A stretch of 64,000 bases of DNA, taken from NCBI RefSeq assembly GCF_024296665.1, contig NZ_CP100762.1, forward strand, positions 1,426,001 to 1,490,000, written 5' to 3'. The notes below the pieces were generated by a model that was not told where the DNA came from, searched no databases, and saw nothing but the letters and a program-made list of their open reading frames with translations. This DNA comes from Salinilacihabitans rarus. GTDB taxonomy: Archaea > Halobacteriota > Halobacteria > Halobacteriales > Natrialbaceae. Positions 34,798 through 43,201 of this stretch are shown here, piece after piece (position 1 is the first letter of the stretch; each line of letters starts with the position of its first letter). Position numbers and translations under genes: made by a program.

Positions 34798-36171
34798 TCA
34801 TCCGCTCACCTCCTCGCCGGCGCGGCGGCCGGCGACGTAGCCCGTCGCGAGCGAGACGCCGCTGCCGGACTTCTCGGCGGCGAAGTCGTAGCCGCCGAGG
34901 ACGGCCCCCGCCGCGCGGAGGTTCTCGAACTCGCGGTCGTCGTCGGCGTCGAGCGGCCGCAGGTCGCGGTCGACCGCGAGGCCGAACCGCGCGAACGGGT
35001 GGTCGCCGAACGCGTCGTCGACGAACCAGTCGTAGCGGTCGGCGGCGTGGGCGACGTGACAGTCGAAGATCGGTTCGAACACCCGGTCGCGCTCCGAGCG
35101 GACGCCCTTGCCGACGAGGCCGCCCGTCGCCAGCACGTACTGGTCGGCGCGGTAGGGGACGTCCCGGCCCTTCCGGTCGACGAGGACGCGGTCGATGCGG
35201 TCGCCGCCGTCGGCCTCGTAGTCGACGACCGGTACCCCGGTCGTCACCCGTACCCCTGCGTCGGCCATCGCGTCGTACAGCAGGTCCTCCAGTCGCATCC
35301 CCGGGAGGCTCGGCGGCCCCGAGGGCACCTCGAACACCTCGACGCCCAGTCGCTCCTCGAGGTCGCGGCGGACGACGTCGTGGTTGTCGTCGCCGAGGAT
35401 CGGCGGGAAGCCGACCCGCCCCTCGCCGTCGAGGTGCGGGCGGACGGCCTCCGCGAGCGCCGTCCGCGCGGGGGCGTCGCCCGCCCCCGAGTCGACGGCC
35501 TCGTTCCGGTCGAGCAGGTGGGCGTAGCGGGTCACCTTGGCGTCGTCGCGCTCGATGCCGGGGAACCGGAGCGTGACCCCGCGGGTCCGGAAGGGGACGC
35601 CCGCGGCTTCGAGGTGGCCCGCCGAGAGCGGCGCGTCGAAGTCCGGCAGCGTCTCGAAGCCGACCAGCAGGGCGTCGCGCCGGTCGCTCGCCAGCCCCGG
35701 CGCGACCGCGGCCGGGTAGCGCGCGGTCGGCTTGACCGTCCCGCCGTGGGTCGGCACCAGCGCGTTCGCGTCGGTGTGGCCGCCCCGGTAGGCGTCGCCG
35801 GCCACGGAGTCGAAGAAGAGCAGCGCCTCGCGGACCGCGTCTGCGCCGACGCGCTCGTAGGGGTGGCCCTCGGGCAGGTCCGAAAGCGCCTCGAACGGGT
35901 CGGCCAGCGGACCGCCGGCAGACCTCGGGTCTGCCGTGGATCGCGAACCGTCATCGGTTCGCTCACCGCCGTCCGCGCGAGCGGCCTCCCCGCTCGCGGC
36001 GAGGTCCGCGGACGGGTAGCCCAGCACGTCGATCAGGCCGCTGGCGTGACGCAGCGTGCTCTGCTTGTACGAGATCAGCCGCACCTGCGCGTCGCGTTCC
36101 GCGGCGGCGAGCGCGGCCGTCGCGCCCGCGAGGCCCCCGCCGATCACGAGGACGTCGTCCTCGATCGCCAC
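34798..36171 (-). CDS. glpB: glycerol-3-phosphate dehydrogenase subunit B
   Basis: FAD-binding subunit of the GlpABC complex, 457 residues. It starts with GTG (MAIEDDVLVIGGGLAGATAALAAAERDAQ), giving the dinucleotide-binding GxGxxG fold; a second conserved region is YVLATGGLVGKGVRSERDRVFEP and the C-terminal SGVSLATGYVAGRRAGEEV. A 25-residue Ala/Glu/Asp/Arg stretch near residue 65 (SGEAARADGGERTDDGSRSTA) looks like a low-complexity halophilic insert. Its start codon shares one base with the glpA stop (TAGTG), so it is coupled to glpA. Confidence 0.93.
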   Translation of the reverse strand: MAIEDDVLVIGGGLAGATAALAAAERDAQVRLISYKQSTLRHASGLIDVLGYPSADLAASGEAARADGGERTDDGSRSTADPRSAGGPLADPFEALSDLPEGHPYERVGADAVREALLFFDSVAGDAYRGGHTDANALVPTHGGTVKPTARYPAAVAPGLASDRRDALLVGFETLPDFDAPLSAGHLEAAGVPFRTRGVTLRFPGIERDDAKVTRYAHLLDRNEAVDSGAGDAPARTALAEAVRPHLDGEGRVGFPPILGDDNHDVVRRDLEERLGVEVFEVPSGPPSLPGMRLEDLLYDAMADAGVRVTTGVPVVDYEADGGDRIDRVLVDRKGRDVPYRADQYVLATGGLVGKGVRSERDRVFEPIFDCHVAHAADRYDWFVDDAFGDHPFARFGLAVDRDLRPLDADDDREFENLRAAGAVLGGYDFAAEKSGSGVSLATGYVAGRRAGEEVSG

Positions 36172-37964
36172 TAGCGGTCACCTCCCTCGTCGGTCGTGCC
36201 GGGACGGCGCCCCGGCGAGGATCGCGGTCCGGCGGACCGTTCACCGCCGTCGGTGGCCGCGCCCGCCGGCCCGAGCGGCGAGTCGCTCGCGCTCCCGGTG
36301 CCGTCGTCGAACGCGCCGAAGTCGACCGCGGCGTCGGCGCTCGCGGGGTCGGCGTCGCGGTTCATCGTCGTCGCGTGCAGGGCGTAGTTGAGCATCGCCT
36401 GTGAGAGCTGTTCGCCCCAGAGGGCGTGGCGCTCGCCTTTCCAGCGTTCCTGGAACAGTTCGTCGAGCGAGTCCCGGACCGTCGGCTCGTCGTACTCCGG
36501 GTGGAGTTCGTGGGCCATCGCGTGACAGCAGAAGCCGCCCTGACAGTTGCCCATCGACGCCCGGGTGCGGATGCGGACGGCGTTGAGGTCCGAGCCGGAC
36601 TGCTCGATGGCGTCCCGGATCTCGGCGCGCGTGACGCCCTCGCACTGGCAGATCACGGGGTTTGGCTCGTCGGTGTCGAGCACCTCGCGGGCGCGACTGC
36701 CCAGCCGTTGCTTGCTCCGGCGGGCGATCGGCGAGCGAAGCCCGAAGTCGTCCATCCCCTCTTCGAGCACCGAGAGGTCCTCGCTGCCCGGCAGGGGTTC
36801 GTCGGCGGTCGTACACGAAGCCCGGACGCCGAGTTTCTCGCAGACGTGATCGGAGATCTGTTCGGCCATCATCCGGTAGGTGGTGAACTTGCCGCCGACG
36901 ATGCTCGACATGCCGGAGACGCCGTCGCGCTCGGCGTGGTCGAGCAGGAAGAAGTCCCGCGTGATGTCGGTGGGGTCCTCGGTGCCGGTCCCCGGGGGCT
37001 CGTACAGCGGTCGCACCCCCCAGAACGAGCGGATCGTCCGCGCCTCCTTCAGGATCGGGACGAGTTCCGAGAGGGTGTCGATCATGTGGTCGACCTCCCA
37101 CTGTTCCTCGGGGTAGTCGTCGGGGTCCTCGACCTCCTCGTCGGTCGTGCCGAGGATGGCGGTCGTCTCGTGGGGGACGACGATGTCCGCGTCGCCTTTC
37201 GGCCGGCAGCGGTTGACGACGGTGTCGACCTGCCGGACGTTCATGATCGTCATCACGCCCTTCGACGGCCGGACCGCCACCTCGAGGTCGGCCATCGCGC
37301 CGATCTGGCCGGCCCACGCGCCGGTCGCGTTGACCACGTAGTCGGCGGTGATCTCCTCGGTCGTCCCCGGGGCGCGGTGGACGCGCTTCCCGGGCCCGGA
37401 GGTGTGGCGTACCTTCACGCCGTAGATGTCGTCGCCCTCGCGCAAGAGGTCGATCACCTCGGCGTGGGTCTCGATGCGCGCGCCGTGGCGCTCGGCGTCG
37501 ATGGCGTTCGCGACGCAGAGCCGGAACGGGTCGACGGCGCCGTCGGGGACCTCGATCGCGCGCTTGACGTCTTTCGCGAGGTAGGGTTCGACCTCGCGCG
37601 CCTCGCGGCCGGAGAGTACGCGCGCGGGGATGTCGCAGTCGCGACAGCCCTGGAGTTTCTCCTGGAAGTAGTCGTCTGGATCCTCGGGTCGCTGGACGAA
37701 CAGGCCGCCGGTCATCTCGACGCAGTGGCCGGCGATGTCCCGGAGGACGCGGTTCTCCTCGATGCACTCCTTGGCGCTGGCCTGATCGGAGACCGCGTAG
37801 CGCCCGCCGCTGTGGAGGAGCCCGTGCATCCGCCCCGTGGTTCCGTGTGTGAGGTTCCCTCGCTCGACGAGGGTGACGTCCAGCCCGCGCATCGCCAGGT
37901 CCCGGGCGATGCCACAGCCGGTCGAGCCGCCGCCGAGAACGAGAACCTCGGTGTCGTGTGCCAT
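36171..37964 (-). CDS. glpA: glycerol-3-phosphate dehydrogenase subunit A
   Basis: Catalytic FAD subunit (597 residues) oxidising sn-glycerol-3-phosphate to dihydroxyacetone phosphate. The N-terminus [21 protein letters not shown] binds [23 protein letters not shown] and [14 protein letters not shown] are family motifs. A BFD-like [2Fe-2S] domain with [11 protein letters not shown] and [12 protein letters not shown] sits near residues 450-500, as in anaerobic GlpA. The tail (about the last 60 residues) is a disordered Ala/Gly/Ser extension. The start at 37964 is favoured by a GGAGAAGGG purine stretch before ATG and by the TATA element at 37996-38004; an ATG at 37991 would precede the predicted transcript start. 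Confidence 0.94.
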   Translation of the reverse strand: MAHDTEVLVLGGGSTGCGIARDLAMRGLDVTLVERGNLTHGTTGRMHGLLHSGGRYAVSDQASAKECIEENRVLRDIAGHCVEMTGGLFVQRPEDPDDYFQEKLQGCRDCDIPARVLSGREAREVEPYLAKDVKRAIEVPDGAVDPFRLCVANAIDAERHGARIETHAEVIDLLREGDDIYGVKVRHTSGPGKRVHRAPGTTEEITADYVVNATGAWAGQIGAMADLEVAVRPSKGVMTIMNVRQVDTVVNRCRPKGDADIVVPHETTAILGTTDEEVEDPDDYPEEQWEVDHMIDTLSELVPILKEARTIRSFWGVRPLYEPPGTGTEDPTDITRDFFLLDHAERDGVSGMSSIVGGKFTTYRMMAEQISDHVCEKLGVRASCTTADEPLPGSEDLSVLEEGMDDFGLRSPIARRSKQRLGSRAREVLDTDEPNPVICQCEGVTRAEIRDAIEQSGSDLNAVRIRTRASMGNCQGGFCCHAMAHELHPEYDEPTVRDSLDELFQERWKGERHALWGEQLSQAMLNYALHATTMNRDADPASADAAVDFGAFDDGTGSASDSPLGPAGAATDGGERSAGPRSSPGRRPGTTDEGGDR

Positions 37965-37993
37965 CCCTTCTCCCGACTGGAGGGGCGCCATCA

Positions 37994-38006
37994 CCTTTAT
38001 TTTATC
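37994..38006 (-). promoter_or_regulatory. glpABC TATA element
   Basis: Minus-strand ATAAAATAAAGG places an AT-rich box about 35 nt before the chosen glpA start, giving a leader of about 10 nt with a purine-rich ribosome site. It is part of the 297-bp divergent glpA/glpK control region. Confidence 0.5.
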
Positions 38007-38124
38007 GACGATCCCCGAACGCACATAGCTATCGGAAATGTGATCCATGTGGCGCGACGGGGACCGGCACTGATCGGACGGGACTCGCTACCCGGGGCCG
38101 GTCGCTCGACGTCCCCGTGTGGCC

Positions 38125-38162
38125 GCGGTCGGTCACGTCGCTGACACCCGGCGACCGACCGC
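38125..38162. repeat. 10-bp inverted repeat upstream of glpK, candidate operator
   Basis: GCGGTCGGTC (38125-38134) and GACCGACCGC (38153-38162) are perfect complements with an 18-nt spacer. The right arm ends 10 nt before the glpK TATA region (38172-38184). This is the expected place for a regulator of glycerol genes such as the DeoR-type GlpR of Haloferax, but no regulator gene is in the window. Confidence 0.5.
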
Positions 38163-38171
38163 TATACCAGC

Positions 38172-38184
38172 AAGGTTTATAATA
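38172..38184 (+). promoter_or_regulatory. glpK TATA element
   Basis: AGGTTTATAATAG is a strong archaeal TATA box. Transcription would begin near 38205-38210, leaving a leader of about 55 nt before the glpK ATG at 38262; the leader has a short GAGG (38247-38250) as a possible ribosome site. Confidence 0.6.
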
Positions 38185-38261
38185 GTCGTAGATAATGTTT
38201 ACCAGTAGCACGCGACCGACAGTAAAGACGTCGCGTGAGACACCACGAGGGGCAACCGAAA

Positions 38262-39809
38262 ATGACAGACAACACCTACGTCGGCGCAGTCGATCAGGGT
38301 ACGACCGGCACGCGCTTTATGGTCTTCGACCACGGCGGGCAGGTCGTCGCCAACGCCTACGAGAAACACGAACAGATATATCCGGAACCGGGTTGGGTCG
38401 AACACGACGCGACCGAGATCTGGGAGAACACCAAGTCCGTCATCACGACGGCGCTCGGGCAGGCCGGGATCAGCCCCGACCAGCTCGAGGCCATCGGCGT
38501 CACCAACCAGCGTGAGACGACGCTGCTCTGGGACGCCGATTCGGGCAAGCCGGTCCACAACGCCATCGTCTGGCAGGACCGGCGGACGACCGACCGCGTC
38601 GAACAGCTCGAAGAGGACGGCCTCGTCGGGACGATCCGGGAGAAGACCGGCCTCGAGGCCGACGCCTACTTCTCGGCGACGAAAGCCGAGTGGCTGCTCG
38701 ACAACGCGGACCCGATCAAGCTAGAGCGTACGCGTCCGGAGGACATCCGCGACCGCGCGGAGAAAGGCGAGGTGCTGTTCGGCACCATCGACACCTGGCT
38801 GATCTACAACCTCACGGGCAACCACATCACGGAGGTCACGAACGCCTCCCGGACGATGCTCTACAACATCCACGACCTCGACTGGGACGACGAACTCTTA
38901 GCGGAGTTCGACGTCCCCCGGGAGATGCTCCCCGAGGTCCGACCCTCGAGCGACGAGGCGACCTACGGGACGACCGACCCCGAGGGCTTCCTCGAGGCCG
39001 AGATCCCGGTCGCGGGGGCGCTCGGAGACCAGCAGGCCGCGCTGTTCGGCCAGACCTGCTTCGACGCCGGCGACGCGAAGAACACCTACGGCACGGGCTC
39101 GTTCTTCCTGATGAACACCGGCGACGAGGCCGTCGAGAGCGAACACGGGCTGCTCACCACGATCGGCTTCCAGCGCTCGGGCGAACCCGTCCAGTACGCA
39201 CTGGAGGGTGCGATCTTCATCACCGGCGCGGCGATCGAGTGGCTGGAGGACATGACGCTGATCGACGACCCCTCCGAGACGGCCGAACTGGCCCGCAGCG
39301 TCGACTCGACGGACGGCGTCTACGTCGTCCCCGCGTTCACGGGGCTGGGCGCGCCCCACTGGGACCAGCGCGCCCGCGGCACCATCGTCGGGATGACCCG
39401 CGGCACCCGCAAGGAGCACCTCGTCCGCGCGACGCTGGAGTCGATCGCCTACCAGACCCGCGACGTCGCGGAGGCGATGGAGGCCGACTCGGGCATCGAG
39501 ATGACCTCGCTGAAGGTCGACGGCGGCGCCGTGAAGAACAACTACCTCTGTCAGCTCCAGGCCGACATCATCGGCTCGGACATCGTCCGCCCGGTCGTCG
39601 ACGAGACGACGGCGCTCGGCTCGGCGTACGCCGCCGGCCTCGCCGTCGGCTACTGGGACGACGTCGAGGGGCTGCGCGACAACTGGCAGGTCGACCGCGA
39701 GTTCGAACCCGAGATGGACGAGTCGGAGGCCGACGGGATGTACTCGCGCTGGAGCGACGCCGTCGAGCGCTCGATGGGGTGGGCGACCGACGACGGAGGT
39801 GACGAATGA
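38262..39809 (+). CDS. glpK: glycerol kinase
   Basis: FGGY-family kinase (515 residues) phosphorylating glycerol at the cost of ATP and feeding GlpABC. Motifs: VGAVDQGTTGTRFMVFDHGG (residues about 5-24), ITNQRET-like VTNQRETTLLWDADSG, VWQDRRT, GTIDTWLIYNLTGNH, GDQQAALFGQTCF, YGTGSFFLMNTG and the C-terminal VDGGAVKNNYLCQLQADI. All expected residues look present. The start at 38262 (MTDNTYVGAVDQG) is preferred to an ATG at 38235. Its stop overlaps the next membrane-protein gene by 4 nt (ATGA), so they form an operon. Confidence 0.97.
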   Translation: MTDNTYVGAVDQGTTGTRFMVFDHGGQVVANAYEKHEQIYPEPGWVEHDATEIWENTKSVITTALGQAGISPDQLEAIGVTNQRETTLLWDADSGKPVHNAIVWQDRRTTDRVEQLEEDGLVGTIREKTGLEADAYFSATKAEWLLDNADPIKLERTRPEDIRDRAEKGEVLFGTIDTWLIYNLTGNHITEVTNASRTMLYNIHDLDWDDELLAEFDVPREMLPEVRPSSDEATYGTTDPEGFLEAEIPVAGALGDQQAALFGQTCFDAGDAKNTYGTGSFFLMNTGDEAVESEHGLLTTIGFQRSGEPVQYALEGAIFITGAAIEWLEDMTLIDDPSETAELARSVDSTDGVYVVPAFTGLGAPHWDQRARGTIVGMTRGTRKEHLVRATLESIAYQTRDVAEAMEADSGIEMTSLKVDGGAVKNNYLCQLQADIIGSDIVRPVVDETTALGSAYAAGLAVGYWDDVEGLRDNWQVDREFEPEMDESEADGMYSRWSDAVERSMGWATDDGGDE

Positions 39810-40855
39810 TCGACCAACTGCTGGACCTCGCCGAGTTGCTCGGTGCGTTCGCCGGCGGGGCGTTCGGCGCGGCGCTCGGCCCGCTGCCGGCGTTCATCTT
39901 CACCGGCTTCATGGTGATCGCCGGCGAAGCCTCGACGCTGGCCGATCCGAACGCGGTCGCGATCACCGACAACGTCGCGTTCGGGCCGCCGTTCTCGCCC
40001 GCGATCAGCTTCGGCGGCGGCGTCGCCGCGACGGCCTACGCCGCCCGCAAGGGCTACATGGACACCGGCTTCGACTACCACGAGGCGAAGAACATCGCCT
40101 ACGCGCTGGGGACGAAGCCCGACGTGCTCGCCGTCGGCGGCGCGTTCGGCATCCTCGGCTACTGGCTCCAGACCTTCTCGGGACAGCTGGCGCTGCCGTA
40201 CGACCCCATCGCGATGGGGGTCGTCCTCTCGGCGCTGTTCCACCGGCTCATCCTCGGTTACAGCATCATCGGGAAGGTCCGCGGTTCGGGCATCTTCGAC
40301 ATGACGCCGTTCGAGCGCGAGGAGCGCCGCGCGGTCACCGACGGCGGCGAGGCCGAGGCGGCCGAATCCGCCGCTGCCGGCGTGGCCGACCGCCTCGCCG
40401 TCGAGCCGTGGCTGCCCCACCAGTACAAGTGGGGCCACGTCGCGATGATCGGCCTCGCGGCCGGCATCCTCGGCGGTTACGTCGCCATCTCGACGGGGCG
40501 CCCGTTCCTCGCGTTCGGTATCAGCGCGGCGACGCTGGTCTTCCTCAACTGCGGCGTCGAGAAGATTCCGGTCACCCACCACATGACCTTGCCGGCCGGC
40601 ACCGCGGCGCTCGCGGTCACCCAGACGGGTGACGGCGCCCTCGCCGGCATGGGGCTGGCGGGCGGGTTGCTCGTCGCGGGCGTCTTCGGCATCCTCTGTG
40701 CGCTGTTCGGCGAGGCGTTCCAGCGGGTGTTCTACGCCCACGCCGACACCCACTGGGACCCGCCGGCGGCCGCGATCGTCTTCGGGACGTTCCTGATCGC
40801 CGTGCTGTACTTCGCGGGCGTCTTCCCGGACGCCGTCTGGGTCCCGACCCTCTGA
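39806..40855 (+). CDS. membrane protein cotranslated with glpK, candidate glycerol facilitator
   Basis: A 349-residue protein with about 8-9 hydrophobic segments and no resemblance to the MIP/GlpF aquaporin family (no NPA motifs). Noted segments: FAGGAFGAALGPLPAFIFTG, ISFGGGVAATAYAARKGYMD, and two Gly-rich helices AGMGLAGGLLVAGVFGILCA. A cytoplasmic acidic loop (about 165-195) divides it. ATGA overlap with glpK ties it to glycerol use; a homologue next to glpK in Haloferax volcanii has, as I recall, been suggested as the glycerol transporter. Direct proof is lacking. Confidence 0.8.
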   Translation: MIDQLLDLAELLGAFAGGAFGAALGPLPAFIFTGFMVIAGEASTLADPNAVAITDNVAFGPPFSPAISFGGGVAATAYAARKGYMDTGFDYHEAKNIAYALGTKPDVLAVGGAFGILGYWLQTFSGQLALPYDPIAMGVVLSALFHRLILGYSIIGKVRGSGIFDMTPFEREERRAVTDGGEAEAAESAAAGVADRLAVEPWLPHQYKWGHVAMIGLAAGILGGYVAISTGRPFLAFGISAATLVFLNCGVEKIPVTHHMTLPAGTAALAVTQTGDGALAGMGLAGGLLVAGVFGILCALFGEAFQRVFYAHADTHWDPPAAAIVFGTFLIAVLYFAGVFPDAVWVPTL

Positions 40856-40877
40856 TCGGCCCGCGAACGTACCGCTC

Positions 40878-40886
40878 GTTTTTTTC
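40878..40886 (+). terminator. T7 tract after the glpK operon
   Basis: Seven consecutive T residues (40879-40885) lie about 23 nt beyond the stop of the membrane-protein gene, the usual oligo-U signal for archaeal termination. Confidence 0.6.
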
Positions 40887-40964
40887 GGCCGTCGGCGACG
40901 AGCGCCGGCGTCGCGCGTTGCCCCGACCCGATCCGTTTAGGCCGCCGGCCGCCCACGGTCCGGT

Positions 40965-41651
40965 ATGGCCGACGATCCGCCGCTCGTCCTCGACGTCGAC
41001 GGCACGCTCACCCGCCCCGAGGGGTGGGGGCTCGACCCCCGCGTCTTCGACCCGCTGTGTGGCTGGGACGCGCCCGTCGTGATCGCCACCGGGAAGGCCT
41101 TCCCGTACCCCGTCGCGCTCTGTCACTTCGTCGGGATTCCGGAACTCGCCGTCGCCGAGAACGGCGGCGTCGTCTACGCCGGCGACGAGGTCCGCGTCGT
41201 CGGCGACCGCGAGGGCGCACGGGCCGTCGTCGAGGAGTACCGCGCCGCCGGCTACGACCTCGGCTGGGGGCCCGAGGACACCGTCAACCGCTGGCGCGAG
41301 ACCGAGGTCGCCGTCTCGCGTGACTCCCCCGAGGAGCCCCTGCGAGAGATCGCCGCGGCCCACGGGCTGGAGGTGGTCGACACGGGCTACGCCTACCACG
41401 TCAAAGATCCGGCACCGAACAAGGGCGACGGCGTCGAACTGGTCGCCGACCGGGTCGGGTTCGACCCCGCCGACGCCGTCGCCGTCGGCGACTCGATCAA
41501 CGACGTCTCCACGTTCGCGGTCGTCGGTCGGAGCTTCGCCGTCTCGAACGCCGACGACGCCGCCCGCGAGGCGGCCGACGAAACCCTGACGGAGGCTCAC
41601 GCGGACGGGACGCTTTCGGTCCTCGAACGGGTTCGCGCGACGAGCGAGTGA
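40965..41651 (+). CDS. pgp: phosphoglycolate phosphatase (archaeal HAD type)
   Basis: HAD-superfamily enzyme of 228 residues, likely dephosphorylating 2-phosphoglycolate. Motif I is LVLDVDGTLTRPEG (nucleophile Asp, residues about 8-21), motif II is VVIATGKAF (Thr), and motifs III/IV are KGDGVELVADRVGF and VAVGDSINDVSTF. A Cof-type C2 cap occupies about residues 80-155. The spacing and HVKDPAPNKGDG segment match the archaeal phosphoglycolate phosphatase group; sucrose-phosphate or mannosyl phosphatases are alternatives. It starts 109 nt after the glpK operon, with its own promoter region. Confidence 0.85.
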   Translation: MADDPPLVLDVDGTLTRPEGWGLDPRVFDPLCGWDAPVVIATGKAFPYPVALCHFVGIPELAVAENGGVVYAGDEVRVVGDREGARAVVEEYRAAGYDLGWGPEDTVNRWRETEVAVSRDSPEEPLREIAAAHGLEVVDTGYAYHVKDPAPNKGDGVELVADRVGFDPADAVAVGDSINDVSTFAVVGRSFAVSNADDAAREAADETLTEAHADGTLSVLERVRATSE

Positions 41652-41659
41652 GGGCGGGC

Positions 41660-41995
41660 TTACGCGTCCTCGGTCAGGTCCGCGATCCAGCTCAGCGCGG
41701 CCATCGCCTGCGGGAAGCCGAGGGTGGTGATCGCGAGGATCGCGACCTGTTCCAGCGCTTCGGGGTCGACGCCATCGTCGAGCCCGCGGCGGACGTGAGA
41801 GTGGACGCCGCCCTCGGACTGGGCGCCGACGGCGAGCGCGAGTTTCACGAGTCGCTTCGTCTCGTCGTCGATCGGGCCCGCGTCGGAACAGGCTTCGCCG
41901 AGGTCGGCGTACCGCTCCCAGACCTCGGGGTGGTCGTCAGCGAACTCGCTCGGCGTCGACGGCAGTTCCTCGGGGAGGTCGAGCTGGTCGGTCAT
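41660..41995 (-). CDS. carboxymuconolactone-decarboxylase-family protein without the redox cysteines
   Basis: A 111-residue all-helical AhpD/CMD-like protein, start MTDQLDLPEELPSTPSEF. The segment ETKRLVKLALAVGAQSEGGV-HSHVRRGLDDGVDPEALEQVAI is the CMD core; where AhpD-type proteins have CxxC, this has Glu-Gly-Gly-Val then HSH, so a thiol peroxidase role is unlikely. It may be a decarboxylase-like or binding protein. The start at 41995 is used since a much longer upstream frame overlaps the Taw1 gene. It converges on the pgp gene (8-nt gap). Confidence 0.82.
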   Translation of the reverse strand: MTDQLDLPEELPSTPSEFADDHPEVWERYADLGEACSDAGPIDDETKRLVKLALAVGAQSEGGVHSHVRRGLDDGVDPEALEQVAILAITTLGFPQAMAALSWIADLTEDA

Positions 41996-42145
41996 GCACG
42001 TTCTCGTTCGCTCGCCAGCTATAATAATTCGTGCTCGCCCCGCCGGGGTCGGAGGGGGCGGTCGCAGCCGTCGCGCTCGGGACGGCCCCGGCGTCGGGGC
42101 CCCACACCACACGGCTTTTGACCGCGCCCGTCCAACGACGCCACC

Positions 42146-43180
42146 ATGACCGACTCCGCGGACTCCGGGGGCGGGTCGTCCGCCGGCGGCGACGCCCGGG
42201 ACGAGGGGACGGGCGACGCCCCGATGCAGGTCGACTCCCCGAGCTACCACCACGAGAACCACACGGCCGCCCAGACCTGCGGGTGGACCGCGAACGCCCT
42301 GCGCGGGGAGGGCAAGTGCTACAAGAACGTCTGGTACGGGATCGAGTCCCACCGCTGCATCCAGATGACGCCCGTCGTCCGCTGTAACGAGCGCTGTGTC
42401 TTCTGCTGGCGCGACCACAACGGTCACGCCTACGAGATGGACGACGTCGAGTGGGACGACCCCGAGGCCGTCGTCGACGCCTCGATCGACCTCCAGCGGA
42501 AGCTGCTGTCGGGGTTCGGCGGCAACGACGAGGTCCCCCGCGAGGCCTTCGAGGAGGCGATGGAACCCCGCCACGTGGCCATCTCGCTGGACGGCGAACC
42601 GACGCTGTACCCCTACCTGCCGGAACTCGTCGAGGCCTTTCACGACCGCGGCGTCACCACCTTCCTCGTCTCGAACGGCACCCGCCCCGACGTGATCCGC
42701 GAGTGCGACCCGACCCAACTGTACGTCAGCGTCGACGCCCCCGAGCGCCACACCTTCGACGGCGTCGTCGGCGCCACGGAGGACGACGCGTGGGAGAAGT
42801 TAGTCGAGACGATGGACGTCCTCGCCGGGAAAGTCGACACGCGGACGGTCCTCCGGACGACGCTCGTCGAGGGCGAGAACATGCACAGCCCCGACTGGTA
42901 CGCCGCCTTCTACCGCCGCGCGGACCCCGACTTCGTCGAACTCAAGGCGTACATGCACGTCGGCCACTCCCGGGGCCGGCTGGACCGCTCGTCGATGCCC
43001 GACCACGAGCGCGTCGTCGCGTTCGCGGAGGCGGTCCAGAAGCACATGCCCGACCACCCCGAACTCAAGGCGGTGCCCGCCTCCCGCGTCGCGCTGCTCT
43101 CGAAGACCGCCGACACGTGGGTGCCGAAACTGAAGAAGGACGGCGAGTTCTGGGCGCGCGACCCCGCGGCCGGCGACTGA
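42146..43180 (+). CDS. taw1: tRNA wybutosine-synthesising protein 1 (4-demethylwyosine synthase)
   Basis: Radical-SAM enzyme (344 residues) that builds the tricyclic base of wyosine at G37 of tRNA-Phe from N1-methylguanosine and pyruvate. The SAM-cluster motif CNERCVFC has Cys80, 84 and 87; a second iron-sulfur cluster is expected from cysteines in TCGWTANALRGEGKCYKN and HRCIQM. Further marks are AISLDGEPTLYPYLPEL, FLVSNGTRPD and LYVSVDAPERHTF. The length is right for archaeal Taw1, with no flavodoxin domain. It is preceded by a stretch starting MTDSADSGGGSS that is probably disordered. Confidence 0.95.
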   Translation: MTDSADSGGGSSAGGDARDEGTGDAPMQVDSPSYHHENHTAAQTCGWTANALRGEGKCYKNVWYGIESHRCIQMTPVVRCNERCVFCWRDHNGHAYEMDDVEWDDPEAVVDASIDLQRKLLSGFGGNDEVPREAFEEAMEPRHVAISLDGEPTLYPYLPELVEAFHDRGVTTFLVSNGTRPDVIRECDPTQLYVSVDAPERHTFDGVVGATEDDAWEKLVETMDVLAGKVDTRTVLRTTLVEGENMHSPDWYAAFYRRADPDFVELKAYMHVGHSRGRLDRSSMPDHERVVAFAEAVQKHMPDHPELKAVPASRVALLSKTADTWVPKLKKDGEFWARDPAAGD

Positions 43181-43201
43181 CGTTTCCGCCGGCCGTCGTC
43201 C

